Source: Sphingobium sp. HWE2-09 (GTDB taxonomy: Bacteria; Pseudomonadota; Alphaproteobacteria; Sphingomonadales; Sphingomonadaceae). From it: DNA of 64,000 bases. Made by a program: the position numbers and the translations under genes. The DNA lies in NCBI RefSeq assembly GCF_035989265.1, contig NZ_JAYKZX010000003.1, positions 2,944,501 to 3,008,500 on the forward strand, given 5' to 3'. Shown here one piece after another: positions 26,678-34,735 of the stretch (the stretch's first letter is position 1; every line of letters starts with the position of its first letter). The notes beneath the pieces were generated by a model. The model was not told the DNA's origin. It did no database searches and saw nothing but the letters and a program-made list of their open reading frames with translations.

Positions 26678-27954
26678 TCGCGCCCGGCAAGAAACCGATC
26701 CGTCACTTGCGCTGGTGGATCATCAGCCTTGTGACGATCGGGACGATCCTCAACTATCTTGCCCGATCGACCCTGTCGGTCGCCGCCCCCACGCTCAAGC
26801 AAGAGATGGGGATGACGACCGAAAGCTACAGCTATGTCGTCCTGTCCTTCCAGCTGGCCTATACGATCATGCAGACGGTGGCGGGCACGGTGCTCGATCT
26901 GCTCGGCACCCGGCTGGGCTTCTTCCTGTTCGCGGTGGGGTGGGCACTCGCCAATATGGCGCATGGGTTTGCGACCAGCTGGCAGGGACTGGCGGTTTTC
27001 CGCGGGATGCTGGGCGCGACCGAGGCGGCGGCGATCCCGGCGGGGGCCAAATCGGTATCGGAATGGTTCCCCGCGCGCGAACGCCCGCTGGCGACCAGCG
27101 CGTTCCAGATGGGCACCAGCGTCGGCGCGATCGCGGCCCCGCCGATCGTCGTCTTCTGCATTTTGACATGGGGCTGGGAGTCCGCCTTCATCGTCACCGG
27201 CGCGCTCAGCCTGGTGTGGGCGCTGCTATGGTGGGTCGGCTATGAAACGCCCGATCGCCATCGCCGCCTGAGCCAGGAAGAGCGCGCGCTGATCAAGGCC
27301 GGGCAGGGCGACGCGAGCGATGCGACGCGCCCGTCCACCCGATCCGAAGTGATCCGGTCGCGCGGCTTCTGGGCCATCGCCATTCCGCGCTTCTTCGCCG
27401 AACCGGCATGGCAGACCTTCAACTTCTTCATCCCGCTCTATCTGGTCGCGGTCTGGAATCTGGACCTCAAAAGCATCGCTTTATGGGCGTGGATGCCGTT
27501 CGTGGCGGCGGACCTGGGATCGCTGGCGGCGGGGTTGCTGCCGCCCTGGCTGATGCGGCGGGGGGCGAGCGTCCTGGCGTCGCGCAAGATCACCATGTCA
27601 ATCGGCGCGGTATGCATGATCGGGCCGGCCTGCATCGGCCTTGCCGGTTCGCCGGGGCTGGCGATCGCGCTGTTCTGCGTCGGCGGGTTTGCGCATCAGA
27701 TGCTGAACGGCGCGCTCATCACGCTGTGTTCCGACGTGTTCGACAGCCGCATGGTCGGCACCGCGAGCGGTATGGCGGGCACGATCGCCTGGATCGGTGG
27801 GATGCTCTTCACCTTGCTGATCGGGCAAAGCGCGGATGTGTTCGGCTATTCGCCGCTGTTCGTGATGCTGGGCGCGCTCGACATTATCGGGATGATTGCG
27901 CTGTGGGTGTTGTTGCGTGGCAGGCCGAAGGCTGCGGGCAATACCGACGCCTAA
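26674..27954 (+). CDS. MFS transporter, ExuT-like (hexuronate/anion:cation symporter type)
   Basis: A 426-residue 12-helix carrier. ATG 26674 overlaps the GH2 stop by four bases (ATGA), so the hydrolase and carrier are translated together. The N-terminus IRHLRWWIISLVTIGTILNY and LARSTLSVAAPTLKQEMG are characteristic of the anion:cation symporter (ACS) group that contains ExuT, followed by the usual MFS loop patterns. The charged central loop is about residues 195-225. With uxaC, uxuB and manD beside it, the expected substrate is glucuronate or galacturonate, or a small glucuronide released by the GH2 enzyme. It acts in the inner membrane. Confidence 0.85.
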   Translation: MIAPGKKPIRHLRWWIISLVTIGTILNYLARSTLSVAAPTLKQEMGMTTESYSYVVLSFQLAYTIMQTVAGTVLDLLGTRLGFFLFAVGWALANMAHGFATSWQGLAVFRGMLGATEAAAIPAGAKSVSEWFPARERPLATSAFQMGTSVGAIAAPPIVVFCILTWGWESAFIVTGALSLVWALLWWVGYETPDRHRRLSQEERALIKAGQGDASDATRPSTRSEVIRSRGFWAIAIPRFFAEPAWQTFNFFIPLYLVAVWNLDLKSIALWAWMPFVAADLGSLAAGLLPPWLMRRGASVLASRKITMSIGAVCMIGPACIGLAGSPGLAIALFCVGGFAHQMLNGALITLCSDVFDSRMVGTASGMAGTIAWIGGMLFTLLIGQSADVFGYSPLFVMLGALDIIGMIALWVLLRGRPKAAGNTDA

Positions 27955-27961
27955 CAGCTTT

Positions 27962-27988
27962 CTGTTCCCCGGCCGCGCCGGGGAACAG
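27962..27988. terminator. Bidirectional terminator-like hairpin between the transporter and uxuB
   Basis: CTGTTCCCCGGC (27962-27973) and GCCGGGGAACAG (27977-27988) form a perfect 12-bp stem with a three-base loop between convergent genes, 8 bases past the transporter stop and 12 bases from the uxuB stop. No U-run follows on either strand. Confidence 0.6.
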
Positions 27989-28000
27989 GTCTATCGGCCT

Positions 28001-29395
28001 CTATCGGGCGAGCGCCGCGACCAGTTGGTCCATCGCTGCATCCGTCGCCGTCCAACTGGCCGCGAACAGGCCGCCCTTGCCGAACAGCGCTTTGGCGAAG
28101 CTCGCGTCATCCCCCTTCGCCAACGGGGCGAGCTGCTCCCGCATCGGGTCTTCGACCGTGCCCCACATCGGCCCGTTGTCGCCGCGCAGATGGCGGCGCC
28201 AGGCGGCCAGCGCCTGCAGGATCGCCGGGCAGGCTTTGCCGTCCCGCTGATTGTCGGCCAGCGTTTCCAACCAGCGCTGGGGGATTTTCTGGCTGCCGTC
28301 CATCGCGATCTGGATCAGCCGGTGGTTGAGCGCCGGGTTGGCGAAACGGGCGAGCAGCGCGGTCGCATAGGCGCCGAGATCCTGGTTCGGCGCGGCGGCG
28401 ATAGTGGGCGCGGCCTCCTGGCGCATCAGCGCTTCGACCAGCGGGCGGATCGCGGGATCATCGACCGCTTCGTGGACGAAGCTGTGGCCGTTTTGCAGGC
28501 CGAGATAGGCGAGCGCCGAATGTGCGCCGTTTAACATCCGCAGCTTGGCCATTTCATAGGGGGCGACGTCAGCCACCAGCTCCGCGCCGACAGCGTCCCA
28601 GCGCGGGCGGGGACCGGCGAAGCGATCCTCGATCACCCATTGGCTGAACGGTTCGGTGACGACCGCGCCCCGATCTTCCAGCCCGATCGCCGCTTGCACC
28701 GCGGCGCGATCGGCATCGGTTGTGGCCGGCACGATGCGGTCGACCATCGCACAGGGGAAGCGGCATTGCCGATCGATCCAGGCAGACAGCACCGGATTGC
28801 GCGCATCGACATAGGCGCGCACCAGCTGCTCCAGCTGGCGGCCATTATGCGCCAGATTGTCGCAGGACAGCAGGGTGAGGCCGGGCAGGCCGCGCTCGGC
28901 GCGCTGCTGCAAGCCCCGTTCGATGAACGGGTAGATGCTGCCGTCATCGGCAAGCGCGAGGTCGAGCGATCCGTCCGCCGCGCGGCAATAGCCTTTTTCG
29001 GTGACCGTGAAGGTGAGGATATGCGTGTCCGGCGCGGCGATGGCAGCGATGACGGCGTCCGGATCGTCGCTGGCGACCAGCACCTGGCGCACGGAGCGTA
29101 TCAGTTGCGTCGCCCGGCCATCCGCGCTGCAACGGGTCAGCGTATAGAGGCCGTCCTGGGGGTTGAGCTGGCGTGCGACCCCTGCTGAGCGGAGCGACAC
29201 GCCGATAATGCCCCAATCCCTGTCGCCCTGCGCCATCGCGCGGTCGGTGTACCAGGCCTGATGCGCGCGGTGGAACGCGCCGATGCCGAAATGCACGATC
29301 CCGCACGCCTGCGCATCGCGATCATAATCCGCCTGCGCGAGCGCGGCGGGCAGGCGGTCGAGCGTCCGGTTGGACAGAAGCGGACTGTCGCTCAC
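28001..29395 (-). CDS. uxuB: Fructuronate reductase / mannitol dehydrogenase family (UxuB)
   Basis: A 464-residue NAD-dependent polyol dehydrogenase of the long-chain mannitol dehydrogenase family, expected to reduce D-fructuronate to D-mannonate. Visible are the nucleotide-binding start IVHFGIGAFHRAHQAWYTD, the middle LTLLSCDNLAHNGRQLEQLV, the VDRIVPATT block and the catalytic region MAKLRMLNGAHSALAYLG with the Lys-x4-N-x2-H pattern. The start is GTG 29395, overlapping the uxaC stop by four bases (GTGA), so it is coupled to uxaC, which makes its substrate. An alternative is mannitol or arabinitol dehydrogenase, but the context decides strongly for UxuB. Confidence 0.92.
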   Translation of the reverse strand: MSDSPLLSNRTLDRLPAALAQADYDRDAQACGIVHFGIGAFHRAHQAWYTDRAMAQGDRDWGIIGVSLRSAGVARQLNPQDGLYTLTRCSADGRATQLIRSVRQVLVASDDPDAVIAAIAAPDTHILTFTVTEKGYCRAADGSLDLALADDGSIYPFIERGLQQRAERGLPGLTLLSCDNLAHNGRQLEQLVRAYVDARNPVLSAWIDRQCRFPCAMVDRIVPATTDADRAAVQAAIGLEDRGAVVTEPFSQWVIEDRFAGPRPRWDAVGAELVADVAPYEMAKLRMLNGAHSALAYLGLQNGHSFVHEAVDDPAIRPLVEALMRQEAAPTIAAAPNQDLGAYATALLARFANPALNHRLIQIAMDGSQKIPQRWLETLADNQRDGKACPAILQALAAWRRHLRGDNGPMWGTVEDPMREQLAPLAKGDDASFAKALFGKGGLFAASWTATDAAMDQLVAALAR

Positions 29396-30810
29396 AGCTT
29401 ATAGGCCTTCTTCACCAGATTATAGGTCAGGTCTTGGGCGAGGTCGGCCGCTTCCCACTCCGCGATGCGATGTTCGACCACCAGTTGCGCCAGGAAGCCG
29501 CAATCGATCCGCCGGGCCACGTCATGCCGCGCGGGAATCGACAGCAATGCGCGGGTATCGTCGTTGAAGCCGACCGTATTGTAGAAGCCCGCCGTTTCGG
29601 TCGTCATATGGCGGAACCGGCGCATCCCTTCCGGACTGTCGTGGAACCACCAGGCCGGGCCGAGTTTGAGGCAAGGATAATGGCCCGCCAGCGGCGCGAG
29701 TTCGCGCGCATAGACGCTTTCGTCCAGGGTGAAGAGGATGATCGACAGCCGGGGATCGTTGCCGAACCGGTCGAGCAGGGGTTTCAAATTGGCGACGAAC
29801 TCGGTCCGCATCGGAATGTCTGCCCCCTTGTCGCGACCGAAACGTTCGAACAGGCGCGCATTATGGTTGCGGAAGGAGCCGGGATGGATCTGCATGACCA
29901 GCCCGTCGTCCACGCTCATCGCGGCCATTTCCGTCAGCATTTGCGCGCGGAACAGTTCGGCGTCCTGCGGGGAGAAGCGACCCGAGCAGATGGTTTCGAA
30001 CAGCGCGCGCGCTTCCGCTTCTGCAAGGTCGGCGGTGCGCGGCGTGGGATGGCCATGGTCGGTGGAGGTCGCGCCCATCTCCGCAAAGAAGGCGCGGCGC
30101 TGGCGATGGGCGGCGAGATAGCCGGACCAGGTGAAGCAATCTTCGCCCGTCAGGTCGGAAAAGAGGCCGAGATTGGTGGCGAAACCCTCGAACTCCGGGT
30201 CGATCACCGGGTCGGGGCGATAGGCGGTGATGACCCGCCCCTGCCACCCGCCCGCACGCGCATTTTCCGCGCGGATGACGGCATGATGCTTTAGCGTGTC
30301 GAGCGGGCTTTCGGTCGTTGCGATCAGTTCGATGCCATGGCGGTCGAACAGCGACCGGGGCCGCAACGCATCGGTCGCCAGCATTTCGGTGATCGTGTCG
30401 TAATAGAGGTCGCTAGTAGCCTCGTTCAGGGCGATCCCCATGCCGAACACTTGCGCAAACACCCAGTCGAGCCACATGCGCGAGGGCGTGCCCCGGAACA
30501 GATGATAATGTTGCGCCAGCAGCCGCCAGGCTTCCCGCGGGTCTGCTTGTGGGTTGCGCACGCCCAGCGCGTCGAGCGGCACGCCCTGCGAATAGAGCAT
30601 CCGGAAGAGATAATGATCGGGCGTCAGCAGCAGATCGCTGGCATTGGCGAAGCGGGCGTTGTTCGCAAACCAGGACGGATCGGTATGACCATGGGGGCTG
30701 ACGATCGGCAGGCTTTTGACGCTGTCGTAGAGCGTCCTGGCGATCGCCCGCGTGGCGGGGTCGGCGGGCAGCAGCCGGTCGGGATGCAATTCCAGAACAT
30801 GCGTGGTCAT
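29392..30810 (-). CDS. uxaC: Glucuronate isomerase UxaC
   Basis: A 472-residue amidohydrolase-fold isomerase converting D-glucuronate to D-fructuronate (and galacturonate to tagaturonate), the first step of hexuronate breakdown. The N-terminal metal site is in LPIVSPHGHTDPSWFANN; further signatures are LLTPDHYLFRMLYSQGV, MQIHPGSFRNHN, LGPAWWFHDSPEGM and NTVGFNDDTRALLSIPARHDV. The length is standard. ATG 30810 is clear. It overlaps uxuB at its 3' end and is divergent from manD, so the 152-base gap upstream controls both arms of the pathway. Confidence 0.96.
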   Translation of the reverse strand: MTTHVLELHPDRLLPADPATRAIARTLYDSVKSLPIVSPHGHTDPSWFANNARFANASDLLLTPDHYLFRMLYSQGVPLDALGVRNPQADPREAWRLLAQHYHLFRGTPSRMWLDWVFAQVFGMGIALNEATSDLYYDTITEMLATDALRPRSLFDRHGIELIATTESPLDTLKHHAVIRAENARAGGWQGRVITAYRPDPVIDPEFEGFATNLGLFSDLTGEDCFTWSGYLAAHRQRRAFFAEMGATSTDHGHPTPRTADLAEAEARALFETICSGRFSPQDAELFRAQMLTEMAAMSVDDGLVMQIHPGSFRNHNARLFERFGRDKGADIPMRTEFVANLKPLLDRFGNDPRLSIILFTLDESVYARELAPLAGHYPCLKLGPAWWFHDSPEGMRRFRHMTTETAGFYNTVGFNDDTRALLSIPARHDVARRIDCGFLAQLVVEHRIAEWEAADLAQDLTYNLVKKAYKL

Positions 30811-30962
30811 AGGTGGCGTCCAGATCCCCAGAAAATGTCTCGCCCTAATAGCGGAACCCGATAAAGCTTCAAGTCATCTGATCTATTGTCATAAAGAGGT
30901 AAGTCCAATATGAGGGCGTCAACATCAGGCGTGGCGCCTGCATCCATGAGGGGAGATCGTCA
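30811..30962. promoter_or_regulatory. Divergent promoter region of uxaC and manD
   Basis: This 152-base gap separates the divergent uxaC and manD starts and is AT-richer around 30845-30915 (ATAAAGCTTCAAGTCATC, then ATCTATTGTCATAAAG), as expected for two promoters. GGGGAGA at 30950-30956 is the manD ribosome site, 6 bases before its GTG. No perfect dyad operator was found, only a loose TCATCTGATC stretch. The GntR regulator at 32237 is the obvious candidate to bind here. Confidence 0.5.
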
Positions 30963-32171
30963 GTGAAGATCATATCGGCCAAGGTCATCGTCACCTGTCC
31001 GGGGCGGAATTTCGTCACGCTCAAGATCATGACCGACCAGGGCGTCTATGGCATTGGCGATGCGACCATGAACGGCCGCGAAAAGGCGGTCGTCGCCTAT
31101 CTGGAGGATCATGTCGTCCCCTGCCTGATCGGCATGGACCCGCGCCGGATCGAGGATATCTGGCAATATCTCTATCGTGGGGCGTACTGGCGTCGCGGGC
31201 CGGTGACGATGCGCGCGATCGCGGCGGTCGATGTGGCGCTGTGGGACATCAAGGCGAAGATGGCCAACATGCCGCTCTACCAGTTGCTGGGCGGTCGCAG
31301 CCGCGACGGCATCATGGTCTATGGTCATGCCAATGGCAGCGATATCGCCGAAACCGTCGATGCGGTGGGGCAATATATCGATCTTGGCTACAAGGCCATT
31401 CGCGCGCAGACCGGCGTGCCGGGCATCAAGGACGCTTATGGTGTGGGCCGGGGCAAGCTGTTCTACGAACCGGCGGACGCGGCGCTGCCGTCTGTCACCG
31501 GCTGGGACACCCGCAAGGCGCTCAACTATGTGCCTAAGCTGTTCGAAACGCTGCGCGACACCTATGGCTTTGGCCCGCATCTGCTGCATGACGGCCATCA
31601 TCGCTATACCCCGCAGGAGGCCGCGAATCTCGCCAAGATGCTGGAACCCTATCAGCTGTTCTGGTTGGAAGACGTGACCCCGGCGGAAAATCAGGAAGCG
31701 TTCAAGCTGATCCGCCAGCACAGCGTCACGCCGCTGGCCGTGGGCGAGATTTTCAACACGATCTGGGACGCGAAGGATCTGATCCAGAACCAGCTGATCG
31801 ATTATATCCGCTGCACCATCGTCAGCGCAGGCGGCGTCACGCATCTGCGCCGCATCGCCGATCTGGCCGCCCTCTACCAGGTGCGCACCGGCAGCCATGG
31901 CGCGACCGACCTGTCGCCCGTGACCATGGGCACTGCGCTGCATTTCGACACATGGGTGCCCAATTTCGGTATCCAGGAATATATGCGGCATACCGAGGAA
32001 ACCGACGCCGTCTTCCCGCACGACTATCATTTCGAGGCGGGCGAGCTGTTCTGCGGCGAGACGCCCGGCCATGGCGTGGACATCGACGAAGCGCTGGCCG
32101 CCAAATATCCCTACAAGCCCGCCTATCTGCCGGTCGCGCGGCTGGAAGACGGGACGATGTGGAACTGGTAA
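30963..32171 (+). CDS. manD: D-mannonate dehydratase ManD (enolase superfamily)
   Basis: A 402-residue enolase-superfamily enzyme that dehydrates D-mannonate to 2-keto-3-deoxy-D-gluconate. The start is GTG 30963 with GGGGAGA just upstream. Motifs match the characterised ManD of Novosphingobium aromaticivorans: [13 protein letters not shown], a [20 protein letters not shown] loop, [12 protein letters not shown] carrying the first metal ligand and base residues, FWLEDVTP with the second ligand, LAVGEIFN with the third, and [12 protein letters not shown] with the catalytic His. It replaces the unrelated UxuA of enteric bacteria. KDG kinase and aldolase are not in the window and must lie elsewhere. 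Confidence 0.95.
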   Translation: MKIISAKVIVTCPGRNFVTLKIMTDQGVYGIGDATMNGREKAVVAYLEDHVVPCLIGMDPRRIEDIWQYLYRGAYWRRGPVTMRAIAAVDVALWDIKAKMANMPLYQLLGGRSRDGIMVYGHANGSDIAETVDAVGQYIDLGYKAIRAQTGVPGIKDAYGVGRGKLFYEPADAALPSVTGWDTRKALNYVPKLFETLRDTYGFGPHLLHDGHHRYTPQEAANLAKMLEPYQLFWLEDVTPAENQEAFKLIRQHSVTPLAVGEIFNTIWDAKDLIQNQLIDYIRCTIVSAGGVTHLRRIADLAALYQVRTGSHGATDLSPVTMGTALHFDTWVPNFGIQEYMRHTEETDAVFPHDYHFEAGELFCGETPGHGVDIDEALAAKYPYKPAYLPVARLEDGTMWNW

Positions 32172-32236
32172 CGGGCGCGCCTGCGCGATTGGTAAGACGA
32201 CTTGCGGGCGGCCCTGCCTTGTGACATGCCATCAGC

Positions 32237-32989
32237 ATGGCAGAACGGTTGAAACTATATCAGCGCGTCGCGCTTGAAATCGAGCGCGGCATTCGGGAGG
32301 GCGTGCATCAGCCCGGCTCCCGGCTGCCGCCCGAACGCGACCTGGCCGAACAGTTCAGCGTCAGCCGCCCGACCATCCGCGAAGCGATCATCGCGCTGGA
32401 AATCCGCCAGCTGGTCGAAGTGCGTCACGGCTCCGGCGTCTATGTCGTGGCTGCGCCATCCAATGATCGCGCGGCGGCGGAACTGAATGTCGGCGCCTTC
32501 GAACTTATCGAAGCGCGCCTGATGTTCGAAGGCGAAGCGGCCGCCCTGGCCGCCGCCGTGATGACGCAGGAGGAACTGGCGCAGCTCAAGGCGATATTGG
32601 ATCGCATGGAGTTGGTGGACCCGGCATCGCCCATGGAACTGGCGCTGGATCGGGAATTTCACCTGGCGATCGCACAGGGCACCCGCAATAGCCTGGTCGA
32701 ACAGTCGATCGAGCATTTCTGGGATTTGCGGGAATCCTCGCCGCTGTGCCGCCATATGTTCGAGCAGGCGCGCCAGGGCGGCATCAATCCCAGGCCCGAC
32801 GAACATCGCCGCATCTGCGATGCCCTTGCAGCGCGCGACAGTGATCTGGCGCGCGCGGCGATGCGCGATCACCTGACGCGCGTGTCGGAGGATCTGCTAG
32901 CGGTCACCGAACTGGAACTGATCGAACAGGCCAAGAAGGAAATCGGCAATAAGAGGCGGCGACTCGCCAGCGGCGGCGTGACGGCCTGA
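32237..32989 (+). CDS. GntR/FadR-family regulator of the hexuronate island (UxuR/ExuR-like)
   Basis: A 250-residue regulator, ATG 32237, 65 bases after manD on the same strand. The N-terminal winged helix is typical: YQRVALEIERGIREGVHQPG, then LPPERDLAEQFSVSRPTIRE and an RHGSGVYV wing. Residues 90-230 are an FCD ligand-binding domain with REFHLAIAQGT, EHRRICDALAARD and AMRDHLTRV carrying the Asp and His metal ligands. The family includes UxuR and ExuR, which release DNA on binding fructuronate or galacturonate, so control of the neighbouring genes by a hexuronate intermediate is likely. The C-terminus is basic (KRRRLASGG). Confidence 0.92.
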   Translation: MAERLKLYQRVALEIERGIREGVHQPGSRLPPERDLAEQFSVSRPTIREAIIALEIRQLVEVRHGSGVYVVAAPSNDRAAAELNVGAFELIEARLMFEGEAAALAAAVMTQEELAQLKAILDRMELVDPASPMELALDREFHLAIAQGTRNSLVEQSIEHFWDLRESSPLCRHMFEQARQGGINPRPDEHRRICDALAARDSDLARAAMRDHLTRVSEDLLAVTELELIEQAKKEIGNKRRRLASGGVTA

Positions 32990-33028
32990 CCATCTGCGGC
33001 TTGGCAGCCACGACAGTCGCCCGGTGCG

Positions 33029-33056
33029 AACCCCGCCATGGTGAAATGGCGAGGTT
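33029..33056. terminator. Hairpin between the convergent GntR and phoD genes
   Basis: AACCCCGCCAT (33029-33039) pairs with ATGGCGAGGTT (33046-33056) over 10 of 11 positions (one C-A mismatch) with a six-base loop. It lies 40 bases past the GntR stop and 10 bases from the phoD stop, so it can serve both strands. No U-run is present. Confidence 0.45.
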
Positions 33057-33065
33057 CCTGCCGCC

Positions 33066-34712
33066 TCAAGCGTCCTGCAACAGCTTCGCGCCGCGCTGCA
33101 CCGTCATGCGGTGCGTGCCCGCCAGGTCGGTCGTGCGGGTGCGGATGTCCTTCATGAAGTGCCAGGAACCGGCGACCTGCTGCGGCGTCACTTCCAGCGA
33201 GACATAGCCGCGCTGGCTGGTGTCGCAAAAGGCCATGCCCGGATTGACCGCGCGCAGGGCGCGGGCGATGTCGGCGGGCGGCACGCCCTTGGCATAGGCT
33301 TCGAAGCCCGGCGAGGTGACGCTGTGACCGGCGAACTCCACGCCGACCCGGTCCTTGCCGCCGCCCTGGCCGGGGCCGCGCTCGCCCAGATTATAGCCCC
33401 AGGCATTGTGGCTGTCGCCCGACAGGACGACCAGGTCGGCGTCGGCCGCGAGTGCGGCATCGTACAGGCGGTTGCGCGCCGCCGGATAACCGTCCCAGCT
33501 GTCCATATTATAGGGCAGGCCCGCCTGCGACGCGGCGACCGCACCGGCCAGCGTCTTGCGCACGATCTCCGGCGCATTGGCGGGCACCCAATCGGCCGCG
33601 TTGGTCGGGAAGCGACCGTAGCCCATGATCACCTGCTGGGCCAGGATCTGCCAGGCTGTGCCCTCTTTCCTGGATTTGCCCAAGCCGTCGTAGAGCCATT
33701 GTTCCTGCTCCGCGCCCATCAGCGTGCGGTCCTTCGCGCTCCAGGGGCCGTCGCGAAAGTCCACCAGCGCCTTGGCAAGGTCGCTGCGCCCGGCGACTGC
33801 TTCGCTCACGCTCAACTGCTTGTTGCGCGCGGTGATGCGGGTTTCGGGGCGAAAAATGGTCGCCAGCGTGCCGATCTGGAAACTGTCGTAATGGGCGTCG
33901 GATACGGGCATCCATTCGCGATAGACCTTCTCCGCCGCCGCCTTGCGCACGGACCATTCGCCTTCCTTGTCGGGCTGATGATTTTCTGCGCCGTCCTTAT
34001 AGGCATCGTTGGCGAGCTCGTGATCGTCCCATTGCGCGATCATCGGGAAGGCGGCGTGCAGCGCCTGAAGATCGGGGTCCAGCCGGTAGGAGGCGTAGCG
34101 CAGGCGATAATCGGCCAGCGTCACCATCTCGGTCGCCGGTTCGACGCTCCGGCCGGGCACGGCCTCTTCCAGACTGGGATAATGGCCGCGATCATATTCG
34201 TAGAGATAGTCGCCGCAGTGGATGATGAGGTCGATGTCGTCGCGCGCGGCGGCATGCCCATAGGCGTTGAAGAAGCCGAAGGGCATGTTGGAGCAAGAGA
34301 AGAGGCCGATGCCGAAGCGGGACACTTCCCCCTGCGGCAGGGTGCGGGTGCGGCCAAGCCGACTGATACGGCCATCGGGCGCGACGAAGCGGTAGAAATA
34401 CCATTGGCCCGGTTGCAGGCCGGTGACCGTGATCTTCGCTGTGTGATCGGCGTCGGCGCGGGCCGTGACGTCGCCGCCCGACACGATCTTTGCAAAGGCC
34501 GGATCGGTGGCGACTTCGGCGCGCAGCTTGCTGTCGCCCGACCCGACATAGCGGGTCCACAGCAGCACGCTGTCCACGCCCGGTTCGCCGCTGGCGACGC
34601 CATGGGTGAAGCCGCGCGCCGCCAATATGGCGGCGGCGCCGGGAATGGACAGGGCGCCCAGGCCCAGCATACTGGCTTTGATAAGCAGGCGGCGGTCGAT
34701 GGTGAGGCTCAT
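33066..34712 (-). CDS. phoD: Alkaline phosphatase PhoD (Tat-exported)
   Basis: A 548-residue PhoD-type phosphodiesterase/alkaline phosphatase. The N-terminus DRRLLIKASMLGLGALSIPG has twin arginines before a hydrophobic segment, consistent with Tat export. ATG 34712 has GGAG 7 bases before it. The family pattern is plain: THGVASGEPGVDSVLLWTRY, an N-terminal Ig-like domain, then the metallophosphatase core with GLFSCSN, DLIIHCGDYLYEYD, AQWDDHELANDAY and DLVVLSGDSHNAWG. PhoD releases phosphate from organic esters outside the cytoplasm, using Ca and Fe in the characterised Bacillus enzyme. The TonB receptor gene 23 bases upstream is on the same strand. Confidence 0.95.
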   Translation of the reverse strand: MSLTIDRRLLIKASMLGLGALSIPGAAAILAARGFTHGVASGEPGVDSVLLWTRYVGSGDSKLRAEVATDPAFAKIVSGGDVTARADADHTAKITVTGLQPGQWYFYRFVAPDGRISRLGRTRTLPQGEVSRFGIGLFSCSNMPFGFFNAYGHAAARDDIDLIIHCGDYLYEYDRGHYPSLEEAVPGRSVEPATEMVTLADYRLRYASYRLDPDLQALHAAFPMIAQWDDHELANDAYKDGAENHQPDKEGEWSVRKAAAEKVYREWMPVSDAHYDSFQIGTLATIFRPETRITARNKQLSVSEAVAGRSDLAKALVDFRDGPWSAKDRTLMGAEQEQWLYDGLGKSRKEGTAWQILAQQVIMGYGRFPTNAADWVPANAPEIVRKTLAGAVAASQAGLPYNMDSWDGYPAARNRLYDAALAADADLVVLSGDSHNAWGYNLGERGPGQGGGKDRVGVEFAGHSVTSPGFEAYAKGVPPADIARALRAVNPGMAFCDTSQRGYVSLEVTPQQVAGSWHFMKDIRTRTTDLAGTHRMTVQRGAKLLQDA

Positions 34713-34735
34713 GACTGTCTCCGTCCTTGTTCGGT

